NCBI GenBank assembly: GCA_963576475.1
Contig: OY754969.1
Span: forward strand, 25,564,318 to 25,628,317
Length of the DNA stretch: 64,000 bases
Direction: 5' to 3'
DNA from: Molanna angustata
Lineage: Eukaryota; Arthropoda; Insecta; Trichoptera; Molannidae
The notes beneath the pieces were generated by a model. It was not told where the DNA came from. It saw nothing but the letters and a program-made list of their open reading frames with translations, and made no database searches. The translations under genes were made by a program, and so were the position numbers. Below are positions 21,985 through 33,307 of this stretch, piece by piece (within the stretch, counting starts at the first letter, position 1; each line of letters starts with the position of its first letter).

Positions 21985-22410
21985 AAAGGTTATAAAATGA
22001 TTGTGAAAATGACATTTCCGCATTTCATCCAATTTTTGCAATGATTCCGCGATCAATTTTAGATTTACAATGTTATGTTGTTTTGGAAATCTACATAGCG
22101 GTTCTTCTTTGTTAAGGAAAATATCCCAGAATTTCTGAAGCCTGCAATCAAATTTTCTTTGGTGTCTGGAATACAATTCAGAACATCGTTTAACAGGCTC
22201 GGAAAAAGGTTTTTTGTTCACGCCACTTCATTTATAAGGGTCGGTAATAAGCAATATCTAATGACTGAAGGACGTGCGTAGCATTTGGTGGTAGACAAAT
22301 AAAGCTAATATTATTTAGTTCGCACTCTTTTAAAACCTTATAATTGATGTGCGATGATAAATTGTCACCTATGACAACTTTTCGGCCACTCGGCCGTGTT
22401 ACTTGCAGAT
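21985..22410 (-). pseudogene. pogo-like transposase DDE C-terminal fragment
   Basis: Starting near 22400 the minus strand gives RKVVIGDNLSSHINYKVLKE, ISFICLPPNATHVLQSLDIA and, after stops, KENLIAGFRNSGIF. These are the second and third acidic motifs and the GFR..GI block of jerky/pogo transposases. Frameshifts occur near 22130 and the tail degrades. The family is secure; the copy is dead. Confidence 0.75.
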
Positions 22411-22991
22411 CAAAGAGTAGATCTTTTTTGGTTCAGATCATCTAGTACACAAAGATCCATAAGGTATTTTGGAGCATGTCCGTGAATAGCTTTGTGCACC
22501 ATCCAGCATATCTTGTACTGAAGCCTCTCCGATATCCGCAACCAATTTAAAATTTTGGTCGGACAAGAGATTATTAGTTTATTGAACCTTGTCTTCCTCA
22601 TTCCTGCGATTCCAATCCCCAGTAGTCCAACCTTTAAATCCTTTTTCAGACGAATCTCAATATGTTCTGCCGTGACGGATGGATCCGTCAATGAAATAAT
22701 GAGTGGGAACTTTGTGTCGGACGCTCGGTGCCGCTCGCTCGTTTTATTAGTATTAGTATATGGCAATGTAGGTAGCGTATAGTTATTGATAAAAGTTTCT
22801 ATCTTACCCACTTGGGTATCCGTAGAATTAATGATTCTCTGTTGTAATTCCACAACTTGTTCCTTTAATCCATTTAACGACAGCTCGAGGGTTGAGAGAC
22901 TTCCCTCGATAGAAGTCCGTATTTTTACGTCCTTCGGACTATTTGTCAGTTTTGACAACTCGGCCCTTATGTTTTGAGAAAATTCGCTCAT
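22410..22991 (-). pseudogene. Fusion frame: gag-like ORF1 domain joined to a CR1 C-terminal piece
   Basis: This 193-codon open frame starts MSEFSQNIRAELSKLTN and has a coiled-coil-like segment at residues 30-60 (LSTLELSLNGLKEQVVELQQ). Residues about 105-148 (SVTAEHIEIRLKKDLK, GIGIAGMRKTRFNKLIISCP) resemble the gag-like domain found in ORF1 of R1/Jockey-type LINEs. From about residue 150 it becomes LNWLRISERLQYKICWMVHK and IHGHAPKYLMDLCV, the post-RT domain of CR1 LINEs. The frame stays open through the joint at about 22545. It is more likely a mosaic of two element fragments than a true protein. Confidence 0.6.
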
Positions 22992-23685
22992 AATAGTAAA
23001 CGTCTGTTATTGTCAACAACAGAAATGTAACTTATGAGTCAACAATATTTTCACTAGTTATATTTAAATATGCAATGTGGAATTAAAAAGTAAATATAAT
23101 AAAATAAATAGGCAAAGTTGCCACGGGTTGGGGCAACTTTATGATAAAAATTTAAACGATCGTTATTTTCAAAACAAATGCATAAATATTATTCATTTAC
23201 TGAACTGATAAGCCATGTGACCTGACTCGCATCAGTATTGGTCCCAGTTCATGTATTAGGTTTAGAGCCAACGATTTATTTACTCTATTATAGTTGTCGA
23301 AAAAAATCATCAGACAAATCGAAAGGACTCACGTCCCATAAATTGCGCCTTTCTAAGTTCAACTGCCTAATCCTTCTTCTATTGTCTTAACGTCTTTCTT
23401 CTATATGATAAATGTATAAAGAGGGTAAAAATGACATTATAACTTTAAATTTTCTTTTCACAAAATTCCAAACCACCTCGATATGCCACGTTAAACTTTA
23501 CGAATACATTTACCCGTCAAATGTCAAAATAGTATTCCGCGTCAATCCAGAATACCGCATTACGAAAGGGCGAAAGGAAGTTTTCTCGATATAATGCGCA
23601 GAAGTTTACGCGGGTTAGTGTCAGATACGTATCGCTAAAACAGAATAACATTGTGTGATAAGAATTGCATGTAGCCTATAAACTT
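22992..23685. other. Expected place of a BEL/Pao 3' LTR, not confirmed
   Basis: On the minus strand this follows the BEL/Pao pol end and precedes the gag-like frame. It contains AATAAA-like sites and a small stem (AAAGTTGC...GCAACTTT, 23114-23142). I found no paired LTR within the window, so its nature is open. Confidence 0.3.
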
Positions 23686-23689
23686 GTGT

Positions 23690-24098
23690 AAATTGCCACG
23701 ATAAAAGAACCGGAATAAGGCCGCTGGTCTTGTAATAATGCCAGAATGAGTTTTTAAAGTTACAACGCAAACTATTTTATCGGATCCTGGAGATAATTTT
23801 ATTATTCGACCCAGTTTCCACTGAAGAGAAGGACAATTTTCTTTTATTAAAACTATATCATTGATATGAATATTTTCAGAAGTTTTTTGCCACTTAACAC
23901 GTTGCTACAAATTATGTAAGTAATCATTTTGCCATCGTTGCCAAAAGTGCTGAGACATTTGCCACCTTGACAAATGGTTGATAGGTTCGCGTGAAAAATC
24001 ATTCTCTGATACAGACACCAAAGATTCACCTATTAGAAAATGACCTGGAGTTAATATGTTTTCAGTACGTGTAAATAATGTACTAAGTTCTACAAAAG
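23690..24098 (-). pseudogene. BEL/Pao retrotransposon integrase C-terminal fragment
   Basis: The minus strand reads NILTPGHFLIGES, then INHLSRWQMSQHFWQRWQND, then QRVKWQKTSENIHINDIVLI, CPSLQWKLGRIIKLSPGSDK and ITRPAALFRF. This is the diagnostic C-terminal run of BEL/Pao pol (LTPghFLiG, LsrWq..Q.fW.rW, PgrW.lGRI, G...RP). An in-frame TAG falls between HNL and QRVKW, and part of the integrase before LTPGHF is deleted. No RT or protease is left. Confidence 0.85.
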
Positions 24099-24099
24099 T

Positions 24100-24770
24100 T
24101 ATCCAAGATACTTTTTCCCCTCCATTCTTAGTTTTTTATCAAGGTTTTTTTCCCAGTTCTCCTTCTGTCCTTTTCGCTTCCTTTGTCTTTTTAGCATATT
24201 TCCAGGGAAAATTTCTGAATTTTCTCACTCAGTTGTATTATTATTAATTGTGTCATCAGCTTTCTAGATTTGATGACTGCTCCACCAATTCAGAACAATT
24301 AGAAGAACATTCTGAAGGTTCATAGTTACTACTGGAACTGAATAATCAGAGTTTGAATTTCTTGCAGTGTAGATCATTCATGCAGTGTTTTTACTCTGCC
24401 CACTGCTTCGATCTGCTACCAAGAGTATTACGGTGACATTTTGATATTTCTCAACATGATTACATAGACAGTGGAATAAGGTGCTGACTATTTCATTGGA
24501 CGCCTTTGGTAGTAAGTCTTCAGTCCAAGTATAGATAAATACATTATCGGTGTTTAATTTTCTCTTCGAATGACCAATAACAACAGTAAATTTATACACG
24601 TACATTGGCACGAGTAATAATATTTACTTTGATTTGGAACTTTAGGGTTTGGTTGATTTTTCTGGCAATCAAAACTCAATGTCAGTAAAGTTCTTCTTTC
24701 AACAGCTTGTAAAATGCTTTTGTCTTTAGATTGGGCACCCACTTTGTAATTATTCATTGCCTTTATAGTT
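24100..24770 (-). pseudogene. Scrambled fragments of a transposase-like family (DCQKN..PKVP..Q type)
   Basis: The minus-strand piece 24554-24757 gives LLTLSFDCQKNQPNPKVPNQ, and 24378-24611 gives VFIYTWTEDLLPKASNEIVS with DRSSGQSKN. These are internal blocks of the insect family that also has the VCk.FF motif (see 996-1684). Further downstream, 24100-24200 holds a basic KGQKENWEKNLDKKLRMEG block that in this family belongs to the N-terminus. The order here is thus middle first and N-terminus after, implying rearrangement or two overlapping copies. Frames are broken. Confidence 0.55.
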
Positions 24771-25154
24771 TGAGTGTCCCGGCACCCATCTTAGAACAAC
24801 CTTGTTGTGTTAAACTTAAATTTACTTGTGTGCATATATCATATGACCGAAAATGAATATTTTTCATTATTATTCAATTGAGCATTATTTGATAATAATT
24901 CTCACTCTCGCTCACTTTCGATACATCATGACATTCCAGGTTCTCGTAAATAAACAAAACTAAGAATATAAAAATAGAACCATATTCACATTAATTGGTC
25001 ACTCTTAATTGATATTATTAAATGTGACAGGTCAAGTTTTTGACCATCAAATCCATGAAATTACACTGCATTCGAAAAACTTATTAAATGTTATAAAAAT
25101 AGATTAATGAGACATAAACAAGTTTAAATTCACAAGACATTCAGACATTTTTAT
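24771..25154. other. No gene seen
   Basis: AT-rich sequence without recognisable coding or repeat structure. Confidence 0.4.
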
Positions 25155-25695
25155 ATCATCATAAGCTCGACAGCCCTGGGTGGGCCTTGGCTGAATCCAG
25201 GTGTCTCCTCCATTCCCGTCTATCCGTTGCCTTCGTTCTCCAGTTTCTAATATTTATTGTGGAAGCATCGGCATCGACACTGTCCATCCATCGAGTCCTT
25301 GGTCTTCCTGGTCTCCTTCGACCTTGTGGCACAGAAAGTGTGAGGCGTTTTGTGAGGTTGTCGTCGTCCATTTGGATTATGTGACCAGCCCATCTTAAGC
25401 GCCCTATCTTAATGGAACTGATCACATCGGGCTCTTCATAGGTCTCGTATAGTTCCCTGTTGTATCAACGATGCCAAAAATTATTCTCTTTTATTGGCCC
25501 GTAGATCGTTTGAAGGATCCTTCTCTCAAAAGCCGCTATGGATCCTTCAGTTTGTTTGGTCATCACCCAAGTTTCGGAAGCATACGTGAGGACTGGCTTA
25601 ATAAGTGTTTTATACAAAAGGATCTTTGTGTTTCTCCTAACCAATTTTGACCTTAGCTGCTTTTGTACAACACACGACACGTGGCTGTTCATTAA
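25155..25695 (-). pseudogene. RTE-like LINE C-terminal fragment
   Basis: The minus frame 25465-25692 has LRSKLVRRNTKILLYKTLIK followed by TYASETWVMTK and FERRILQTIYGP. Frame 25159-25425 has IGRLRWAGHIIQM and GRRRPGRPRTRWMDSVDADA, and ends in AKAHPGLSSL just before the 3' end. This is the standard C-terminal signature of this LINE group (RLrWaGH..rM, GRPr.rW.D). The sequence is more GC-rich than its surroundings, suggesting a younger insertion. It is 5' truncated at about 25695. Confidence 0.85.
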
Positions 25696-26550
25696 TTGTC
25701 ACCAAAATTAAATATGGCCGACGACAAAATATTCGATCCTGATTGGTTAGCTCATATTTGAACAGTTTCGTTTGTGAATCATGATTTGACTGATTTCGAT
25801 ACCAATGTCAGTTTTCTTGGCTCTTTTTCATACAAACTTACTAGGATTAGACCGTTTTTAATAACGAATTTTAATTAACTCAAAACAAGGAATATTTCTG
25901 CATGCTTATTTCATAATTCATTATTTTTGGATTTGACTGAATTCGATACCAAACCACTCATATATGTATTGCCGGTTTTCATGTTTTCTGCATTTTCTCT
26001 TTTGATCATTTGATGGTAATGCATCTGAACTTTCATTTAAAAGAATTTTGAGTTTTTTTATTTGAATATTGGATAAAATTTACACTTTGAGAGATTTTCG
26101 TAATTCAGTCAAATTATTTGTTGTGTGGAGATGATATGATGATGAAGGTGCGTGTCCGCGATGTGCATGTGAAGGTTTCGTATGTGAGTATGCCAGGCTT
26201 GTTGCTTGAGATGCGGGGATTCCAGCGGGAATCTTTGGTGTCGTCGAAAGATGTGATGACGCGATACAAATACCTAATAGTTGTTACTGGTTGTAAATCT
26301 TCACTTGCTACTGATTTCCCACCAATAATGTTCACTTTTTTGTTTTTGACTCGTCTTATAGCGTTTGGACTTCTATTTTCTTTTAAGTAATTTAAAAGAA
26401 TTTCATTGACTTACATATATTCGGGAATTTTTTTAATAACTTTATGTGGATATATGGGTACCCGTTGATTTGAATCCACTTTTTTTTTATAAGGCTACCC
26501 ACCCTATAAGGAGGGTGATTTATGCCATGACACAACGAATATGTGTATAT
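25696..26550. other. Spacer, no firm gene
   Basis: A 90-codon plus-strand frame (26118-26390) and its antisense frame show no family features. A GATTTGACTGAtTtCGATACCAA motif occurs twice (about 25784 and 25931). Confidence 0.4.
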
Positions 26551-28715
26551 TTATAAGGATTTCAATTTGTTGTATGAAAATATCTCTTTAAGGTTTATTT
26601 CATTCAAATTAAGGAATTTTGATATGATTGAGTAAACTTTAGACAAATTTAGGGAGAGAAGATGTGACATATTAACAGGCAGAGGGACACACAGCTTGGA
26701 ATAAAAGTCGAATTTACCGTGTATTGGACACTCCATGAAAATGTGATCCAAAGTTTCCACTTCTCCACGATCACACAAAGGACTGTTCCTTATATGTATC
26801 TTGTAAAGGTGGTTTGCGATCATGCAGTGACCAATTCTCATTCTACATATGTTTGAAACATCTCTTTTTGACATTTTTTTTCCATGAAACCAGAGTTTAG
26901 ATGGAAGTGTTATTTGTATCATTTTGTAAGCTGTCCCTTTCACACGGCTTGATGTTTCCCATTCATTAGACTATTCGGCCAAGAGGCGCTTTTTAATAAT
27001 TGAGGTGGTGAAATCTTGGAATGGAATCTCAAAATTAAGTGGTTCAGTGCCAATCGTTGTAGCTTCTTTTGCAAAACGGTCTACAGTTTCATTCACATTT
27101 ATACCACGATGTGCTGGTAACCATACAAATGTAACATTTATATTCAATGTAAAAAGGTTGTATATATACTTTTTTATTTCACAAAGTATGTAATCGTCAG
27201 GGGATCTAGATAAATTAGAAGATATAGAGTAGATAGCGCTAAGGGAGTCGATGAATATTATAATATTAGAAGAATCGAGGGTATGACATAGATAAGACCT
27301 CTTTGATTGCCCAACACTCAGCTGTATAAAGCGAGCATTCGGGTGGAGGTTTGAAAAGTCCTTTAGTGTTGTTATACGGAATTTAAAATGCTGCTCCTCT
27401 TTAAAAAATTTAAAAGCTTGGATCCATCAGTGAAAATTTGAACGTGAGACGGCCATCTTGAACGAACAATGCTATCGAATTTACTGTTGATTAGTTGGGA
27501 GGGAAGATTGCAGTTTTTGTCCAAACCGAGTGTATCGACATGTATCGTATATAAATTTTGTTGCGGGATATGGTGTTTAGTAAGGGAGATAATTATGCGA
27601 ACAATTGACAAGTATTTTTGATTTACGAAGGGTGTAACTTTTACATAGTATTGGAGTGGAAGATTTTGATCAATATCGTTTTAATTGACGTAAATGTGTT
27701 ATTGTGGATAGCTTTGATATAAGTGGGTGAGAGTTAAGGGAAAGTCGTTTTAGAACAAATTTGTCTGAAGAATATTTACGTCTCAAGTGAAGTGGGGAAT
27801 CTAAACCCTCCACCTGGAGTGCATTCATCGGTGATGATCCCATTGCTCTGATTATCAGTCGTAGACATTTAGACTGTATTGTATCTAATTTAGATTCAAG
27901 GTATTTAGGAAGAGGATCAAATAAAAAACAACCATAGTCTAGGTGACTGCGAACGATGGCATTATAGAGCAATTTCATTGTTGATGGATGAGAACCCCAC
28001 CAGACTCTCGATACAGCTCTCAAAGGATTGATGTTTTTTTCGCATTTAGATACAATGGGGTTGACATGAGAGTTCCACGATAGTTTTCTATTAATGATTA
28101 CACCCGAAAATTTAATTTCGTCCTTTATAGCAATGTTTGTATCATCAATATTTACAGAAATGTCCGAAAGTTTATGTTTACGCGAAAAGGTGACTACTTG
28201 GCATTTTTGGAGCGAAAGTTCTAAACCATTAGATTCAAGCCATTTGTTTATTCGCCTTAATGTCTTTGACAATTTTTTTACAGCAATTTGTGCATTTTTG
28301 TGGGAGACATACGACAATATCGTTGGCAAATTGTTATATTGAGCAAATATCCTCTATTACCGTAACAAGATCTTGACAATATATATTAAATAAAATAGGG
28401 CTTAATACCGAACCTTGAGCTAAGCCTTTCCAAACTATTCTATATATCGTGGTAGAAATATTTTCAGCCACAATTTTTCTCTCAGCAAACATGTTATAAA
28501 TAAGTGTTGCCAAACTCATTAGAATGCCCAAATGTTCATATTTTTTTCTTAAAACAGACAGTATCACGTTATCATATGCAGATTTTATATCTAAAAATGC
28601 TGCAATAACAAACTCTTGTTTGGAAAAAGCTATTTTGATATCTGAAATCAAGATACTGAGGTTATCTAAACACGATTTACCCTTTCTGAAACCAATTGTG
28701 GGTGGGATTTTCATA
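26551..28715 (-). pseudogene. I-type LINE with RT and RNase H, broken
   Basis: The minus frame 28334-28714 holds RT blocks IGFRKGKSCLDNLSILIS, FLDIKSAYDNV and GLAQGSVLSPILFNIYCQDL. The catalytic box reads FAND instead of F/YADD, and a frameshift follows it. Frame 27670-28329 has INKWLESNGLELSLQKCQVV and SHLDYGCFLFDPLPKYLESK. RNase H remnants follow: IFTDGSKLL, TAECWAI, IFIDSLSAI and GI.VNETVDRFAKEA. The end (26551-26943) has SNICRMRIGHCMIANHLYKI and CDRGEVETLDHIFMECP, the C-terminal cysteine motif. The endonuclease is missing. RNase H plus this motif points to the I group. Confidence 0.85.
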
Positions 28716-28719
28716 TTTG

Positions 28720-28960
28720 TACTTTGACATAATCTTCCTCCAAGTATTTTTTAGTGGACCAAAAAAACAAACATCCAAAGGCTGTGTGATGTGTGTGGAG
28801 TTTGCTTTGTATGCTGAGCTAAACACATAGAAAAATTACACAAATTAGCAATCAGTCCTGTAAAAAATAAATCAATAAATAATATAATGTGTGCCAACCC
28901 TAGCTATAGGTAAAGTTGCCTTAATGCAGCATTTGGCAACTTTACCTAAAACCCATATTT
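28720..28960 (-). pseudogene. pogo-like transposase small fragment
   Basis: Directly upstream of the I-type LINE, the minus strand reads THITQPLDVCFFGPLKNTW, the third acidic motif (QPLD..FFGPLK) of pogo/Tigger transposases. Weaker matches continue toward 28900. The LINE joint at about 28718 suggests one element inserted into or truncated the other. Confidence 0.6.
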
Positions 28961-30080
28961 TAAAAACTTTTATATATCTTAACAATTATAAAATGTATTG
29001 CAAGGTATTAAGTGTGTACACTCACCATAAAACCTTACCACCAGCAGTCAGCGATATTGCAATGAGACTCTTATATAAAAATATTGCTAATATCTCAGTA
29101 TCTCAGAGCGTGTCGTTTATTGATGAAGACAAAAAAAAATTATAAGTATTAAATAAGACTTTAATCTAAAGTAATAAAGCAATCAATATGTTAGTGTGTG
29201 TGTGTTTGTCTCACGCCTTTTGAAAAACCAAGAGCATCTAAAAATCTAATTTATGTGCGAACGTGTACCAGTATACCTGATGCAGTGTCACGCTAAAAAT
29301 AATGCGATTAAAATGCTGAATTTTAAAGATATTTCAATAATTATTTTTTTCATACAAAATTTTCCAAGTCATATCTGTCAAAAAAGTGTACATTTTGCAC
29401 GCAAATATCTGTTAGTTTAAAAGTTAGAAGTACGTATTTACACGAAAAAAATATATTTTCAAGTATAACTTAGCTTTTAAGTGAAAAACATGGTGAATGT
29501 TTTGTCTAATTATAATGTTTAACTTATTTTTAAAGTAAGTGTTTTGTACAAATGTACATATAACCCGCCATTTTAATATCTTTTCATACGATATTTAATT
29601 TTCCTACCGAATGAATATGTTCTTTAAAATAATATACCTTTGAAATAAATGTGATTATGAAATAATAAAATGAAACACAAGACATTAGAGCAAGTTTTAA
29701 GACATATATTGTAAAAGTCTGTTAATTATTAGTAAAGATATAGGCGTAATAAAATTGCATAATTTGTTTAAAATATTTGATTTTTCTGACAATTTTCATT
29801 TCTATGGCATCGAACAAACCAATGTAGGTACCTACATATTCAAAAAATGTCTCCATAACATTTGATATTTTTCACATGTTGGAACATGGTTACTATGGTA
29901 ACGGACACATTCTGATATTCAAATCAAATTTGTTATAAATCGAATTCGAATTAATTTAGAACATCATTGTAGGTAGGTACCTACATACCTAATACTTACT
30001 ACTTAAAAACCAAGAATATACTGATTTTGTATAGGAAAATTATTAAACTATTTTAGGTTAACTACAATACACATTCAATA
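28900..30080. other. AT-rich spacer with a small perfect hairpin
   Basis: A hairpin AGGTAAAGTTGCC - 14 nt - GGCAACTTTACCT lies near 28909-28948. Otherwise the sequence is AT-rich with GTAGGTACCTACAT motifs at 29824-29840 and 29971-29990, and no coding pattern. Confidence 0.5.
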
Positions 30081-30084
30081 TACC

Positions 30085-30640
30085 TACAAACTATTTCCTA
30101 TAGTGAAATTCTTCTTTTTTCTATGTAGACCTTTGGGTGATTTTTTCTACAAACTATTTCTTGGGGTTTAAATCTTCTTCCTCTTCTTTTGTGAAGTCAT
30201 TTGGGACAGTTCATAAATAAACTATTTCCTATAGTCTAATTTTTCTTTTTCTTAATTTATGTAGACCTTGGGTGAGTTTTTATACAAACTATTTCCTATA
30301 GTCTAATTCGTCTTCTTCTTCCTTTATGTAGACCTTTTGGTTAGTTTTTAAACAAACTATTTTTAAACAAACTATCCTTTAGTCTAATTCTTCGTTTTCA
30401 TATTTTATGTAGATGTTGGGTGAATTTTATATAAAATATTTCGTATAGTTCAATTCATCTTCTTCTTCTTTTATGAAGACATTTTGGTCAGTTTTTTATA
30501 TAATACATTTCCTAATGTGTAATTCTTCTATTTCATCTTCTATGTAGACCATTGGGTCAGTTTTTATTACAAACTATTTGTTATAGTTTTATACTTCTAC
30601 TTCTGTTTTTATTTAGTCTTTTGGATTAGTTTTATGTCTA
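30085..30640. repeat. Degenerate tandem array, unit about 67 bp
   Basis: About eight imperfect units share CAAACTATTTCCTATAGTCT, a pyrimidine run TTCTTCTT and TATGTAGACCTTGGGTGAGT. Units vary by substitutions and small indels, indicating an old array. Confidence 0.85.
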
Positions 30641-30649
30641 ATAGTCTAT

Positions 30650-31440
30650 TGTAAAGAAATATTATAAACAACATGCATACTTGATGAAAATACATAAAAA
30701 CGAATGGGATGTGACCAACACTAGAATCTTCTCACTACTTTTGTTCAATCAAATTTACACCATTTATTATATCATCATATATTGCTTAATTTTCAATAAC
30801 TACACATTTCATTTTGATGACAATATATAAAAAATCGGGGTTGTGGCCATTGCTGGATCTTCACAACGTTTATATTCATATTTAAAACTATTTAACATAG
30901 CTTAAGTCTTCTTCTTCTGTAATGTAGACTTATGTGTCAGTTTTAAGTCTATCAGTTTTATTGTGCAAAACTATAATAAACTATATGCACACTTGACGAA
31001 AAATATAAAAACGAATGGGATGGGACCAACACTAGAATATTTTCAGTACTTTTGTTTAATCAATTTTTAAACCATTTCCCATCATCCAAAATTACTAAAT
31101 ATTTAAAACACATTATTTGCGTTCGAGGATAATATATAAAAATAGGGGTTGTGGCCAAATCCAAACTCTTTACGACGTTGTCTTTTTATAATAAGTCATA
31201 TTTAAAATCATTTCCCATAGTCCATGCGTGCAGAAATTGTATGTGCTTATATATAAAAGCAAATGGATTGTGGCCATCACTTTTAAGATTTTACACCGCT
31301 TAAACTCAATTAAATTTCAAACTACTTTTCATACTACGGTTAAAAAAAATTATGTGTGACAATATTATGTAGGTATATAAACGATTGCTTATTCCTTCAC
31401 TAATTTACATTCTTGGCCAACGGCGGGACATAAAAGCTAG
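30650..31440. repeat. Longer tandem repeat, unit about 310 bp, ending in CTAG
   Basis: The block from CATACTTGATGAAAATACAT through GACCAACACTAGAATCTTCT (about 30671) recurs near 30983, with a third decayed match near 31240. TGTAGAC..GTCAGTTTTA motifs link it to the array before. The segment ends GCGGGACATAAAAGCTAG followed by T at about 31440, which resembles the 3' terminus of Helitron-type elements, though no terminal hairpin is clear. Confidence 0.55.
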
Positions 31441-31444
31441 TATT

Positions 31445-32270
31445 CAATAAAATTGTAATGAAAACATAAAAAAAAACTGAGTCAGATGTGATTGTGGGGA
31501 AGACTAAGTGATGAGAGAAACGCAGAATACAAAAAAAATCATAATTTATTATATATCATGGTTTGGCATAGAGTGTAATAAACACGATTAATTTATATAA
31601 GCTACTTAAATTAAACCAAATATTTAACGTTTTGATAGAACTAATTGATCCCTAAATTAGAATTTACAAGTTTTTAAATAATTTATAAGCTATGAGCTGT
31701 ATAATAAAGAAGAAATATTAAACATGACATAATTAAACATATTGAATATAAATTTCCAAATAACACAAATATTTCACATTATTTATAATCAATTTAAAAG
31801 GAATCAGTTTTTGTGAATTTGCATCTTCTTGAAGATAATCAGTAGGTGTAATTGTTGAGATGAAATCTACCATCGTAGTATTTATGTCGATAAGAAGTAC
31901 AATTGAAATTCCCATGCTTTGTAAAAAGTTCCAAATTTAAATTTAAATATAATTAGCAGTCGTATAATACATTTTGGTGTTCAGTATCATCGATAAGAGT
32001 GTAATAGTCCAAATTTATTCAAACACGTACATTTTTAATTGATGTGTTTCCAAATTATTTAACGTGGTGAATGAACTCTAAAAATATTGTCAGTTTTTTA
32101 TTTTTTTACTGTAAATAATATTATTAATAATTGTATAAATCTTGAATTGTAAATAATTTTAATATATATTTATACTTTTTATAAAAATATATATTTTATG
32201 ACCATGTCAATACAAATTATAAATATCGTTACTCTACAAAAATAAAAAGAATTCAAATTTTAATGAAATT
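31445..32270. other. AT-rich spacer, no gene seen
   Basis: Very AT-rich; no coding or repeat feature recognised. Confidence 0.45.
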
Positions 32271-32274
32271 AATT

Positions 32275-32470
32275 TATTCATCCCGTTGTGGGCCTCCAGG
32301 ATTTGTTACCATATCCTAGCATGCACTCCTCTAATTGCTGATTCCAATAGTGTCTACATCTGTCTAACTCGATGGCTGGATGGAGGTCCATCGAAGTTAG
32401 GGTCTGCCAAGGCTATTTCTACATTGTGGCTTTGTGTGAATAATCCTTTTTAGGAACCCCATCCATTTAG
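32275..32470 (-). pseudogene. Possible LINE C-terminal fragment
   Basis: Read leftward, this GC-richer patch gives a SLGRP.LRW motif and later RGVHARIW in another frame. Both fit the GRP.LRW and A.dR..W blocks of RTE-like LINE ends, but several stops intervene. A weak call resting on motif order and composition. Confidence 0.35.
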
Positions 32471-32831
32471 TGCAGTAGCATATTAAAATAAACAATAAAA
32501 CATTTTGAAATACTTCATATAGAATTTCACTTAATAATTCATTTTTTATTTTAACATTGGTATGATATGAGTTGTCAAATAGAAGAAACTAAACTTCGCC
32601 AGATGTGACAACATACAGATCACACTAAGTTGGATATATTAGTTTTGCAGTATTTGTCACAAAGTAAGAATAATGAAAGTTGTTTTATGACATACTCCCA
32701 AAAACAAAATAAGTTTAAAATTTATATGTAGGTAAAAGCAGTCTGTAAATTTACAGAGTAGCGAAATATTTCAAATGTTTGCGACTCCATAGAAATATAT
32801 TCACCAGATTGTCAACTATGCAAGCTTACCT

Positions 32832-33148
32832 CATAGATTTTTATTATAATATACTAGATGTCGTAGTTAACAAATTTTGTATGAATCAAAGTGAGGCATT
32901 TTTCCGGGGAATTTTTGACGTTTTGATTGGCATACTGCATTGTTTATCTATAGAGAATAGCGACTTATGTGAATTGTTTTCGGATTTATTTGTCGAAAAA
33001 AATACTTTGTTTGAACAGTTATCTAGGATGTGTTGAAATGCAAGGAAAACTGAAATATGTTGACAACCAAAACGTCAAACGCACGATATTACATAACTCA
33101 CTTTTTGCATGGAGTACCACATCTAGTATATTATAATAAAAATCTATG
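32832..33148. mobile_element. 317-bp miniature inverted-repeat element with 8-bp target duplication
   Basis: Perfect 30-bp inverted ends: CATAGATTTTTATTATAATA and then TACTAGATGT (32832-32861), complemented at 33119-33148. GCTTACCT flanks both sides (32824-32831 and 33149-33156). An 8-bp duplication is typical of hAT and also occurs in some other superfamilies; the end sequence does not match the usual hAT CAGGG-like terminus. The interior has a short plus-strand frame without resemblance to a transposase. Non-autonomous. Confidence 0.93.
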
Positions 33149-33307
33149 GCTTACCTACACAAAGTGGAACGGTCTATAGCATGGAAATATAATTGATATA
33201 GGGTTTAATTCTAAAAACGTACTAAAATTTTAATGAAGTGTCAAATTTATTAATCTTATGTTTTTTTTTTTGTTATTCTGAAAATTTAATATACAGAAGC
33301 CGCGTGT

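Noticed and set aside
30085..31440. CRISPR-like array
   Set aside because: Units are degenerate, tandem without unique spacers, and the context is eukaryotic.
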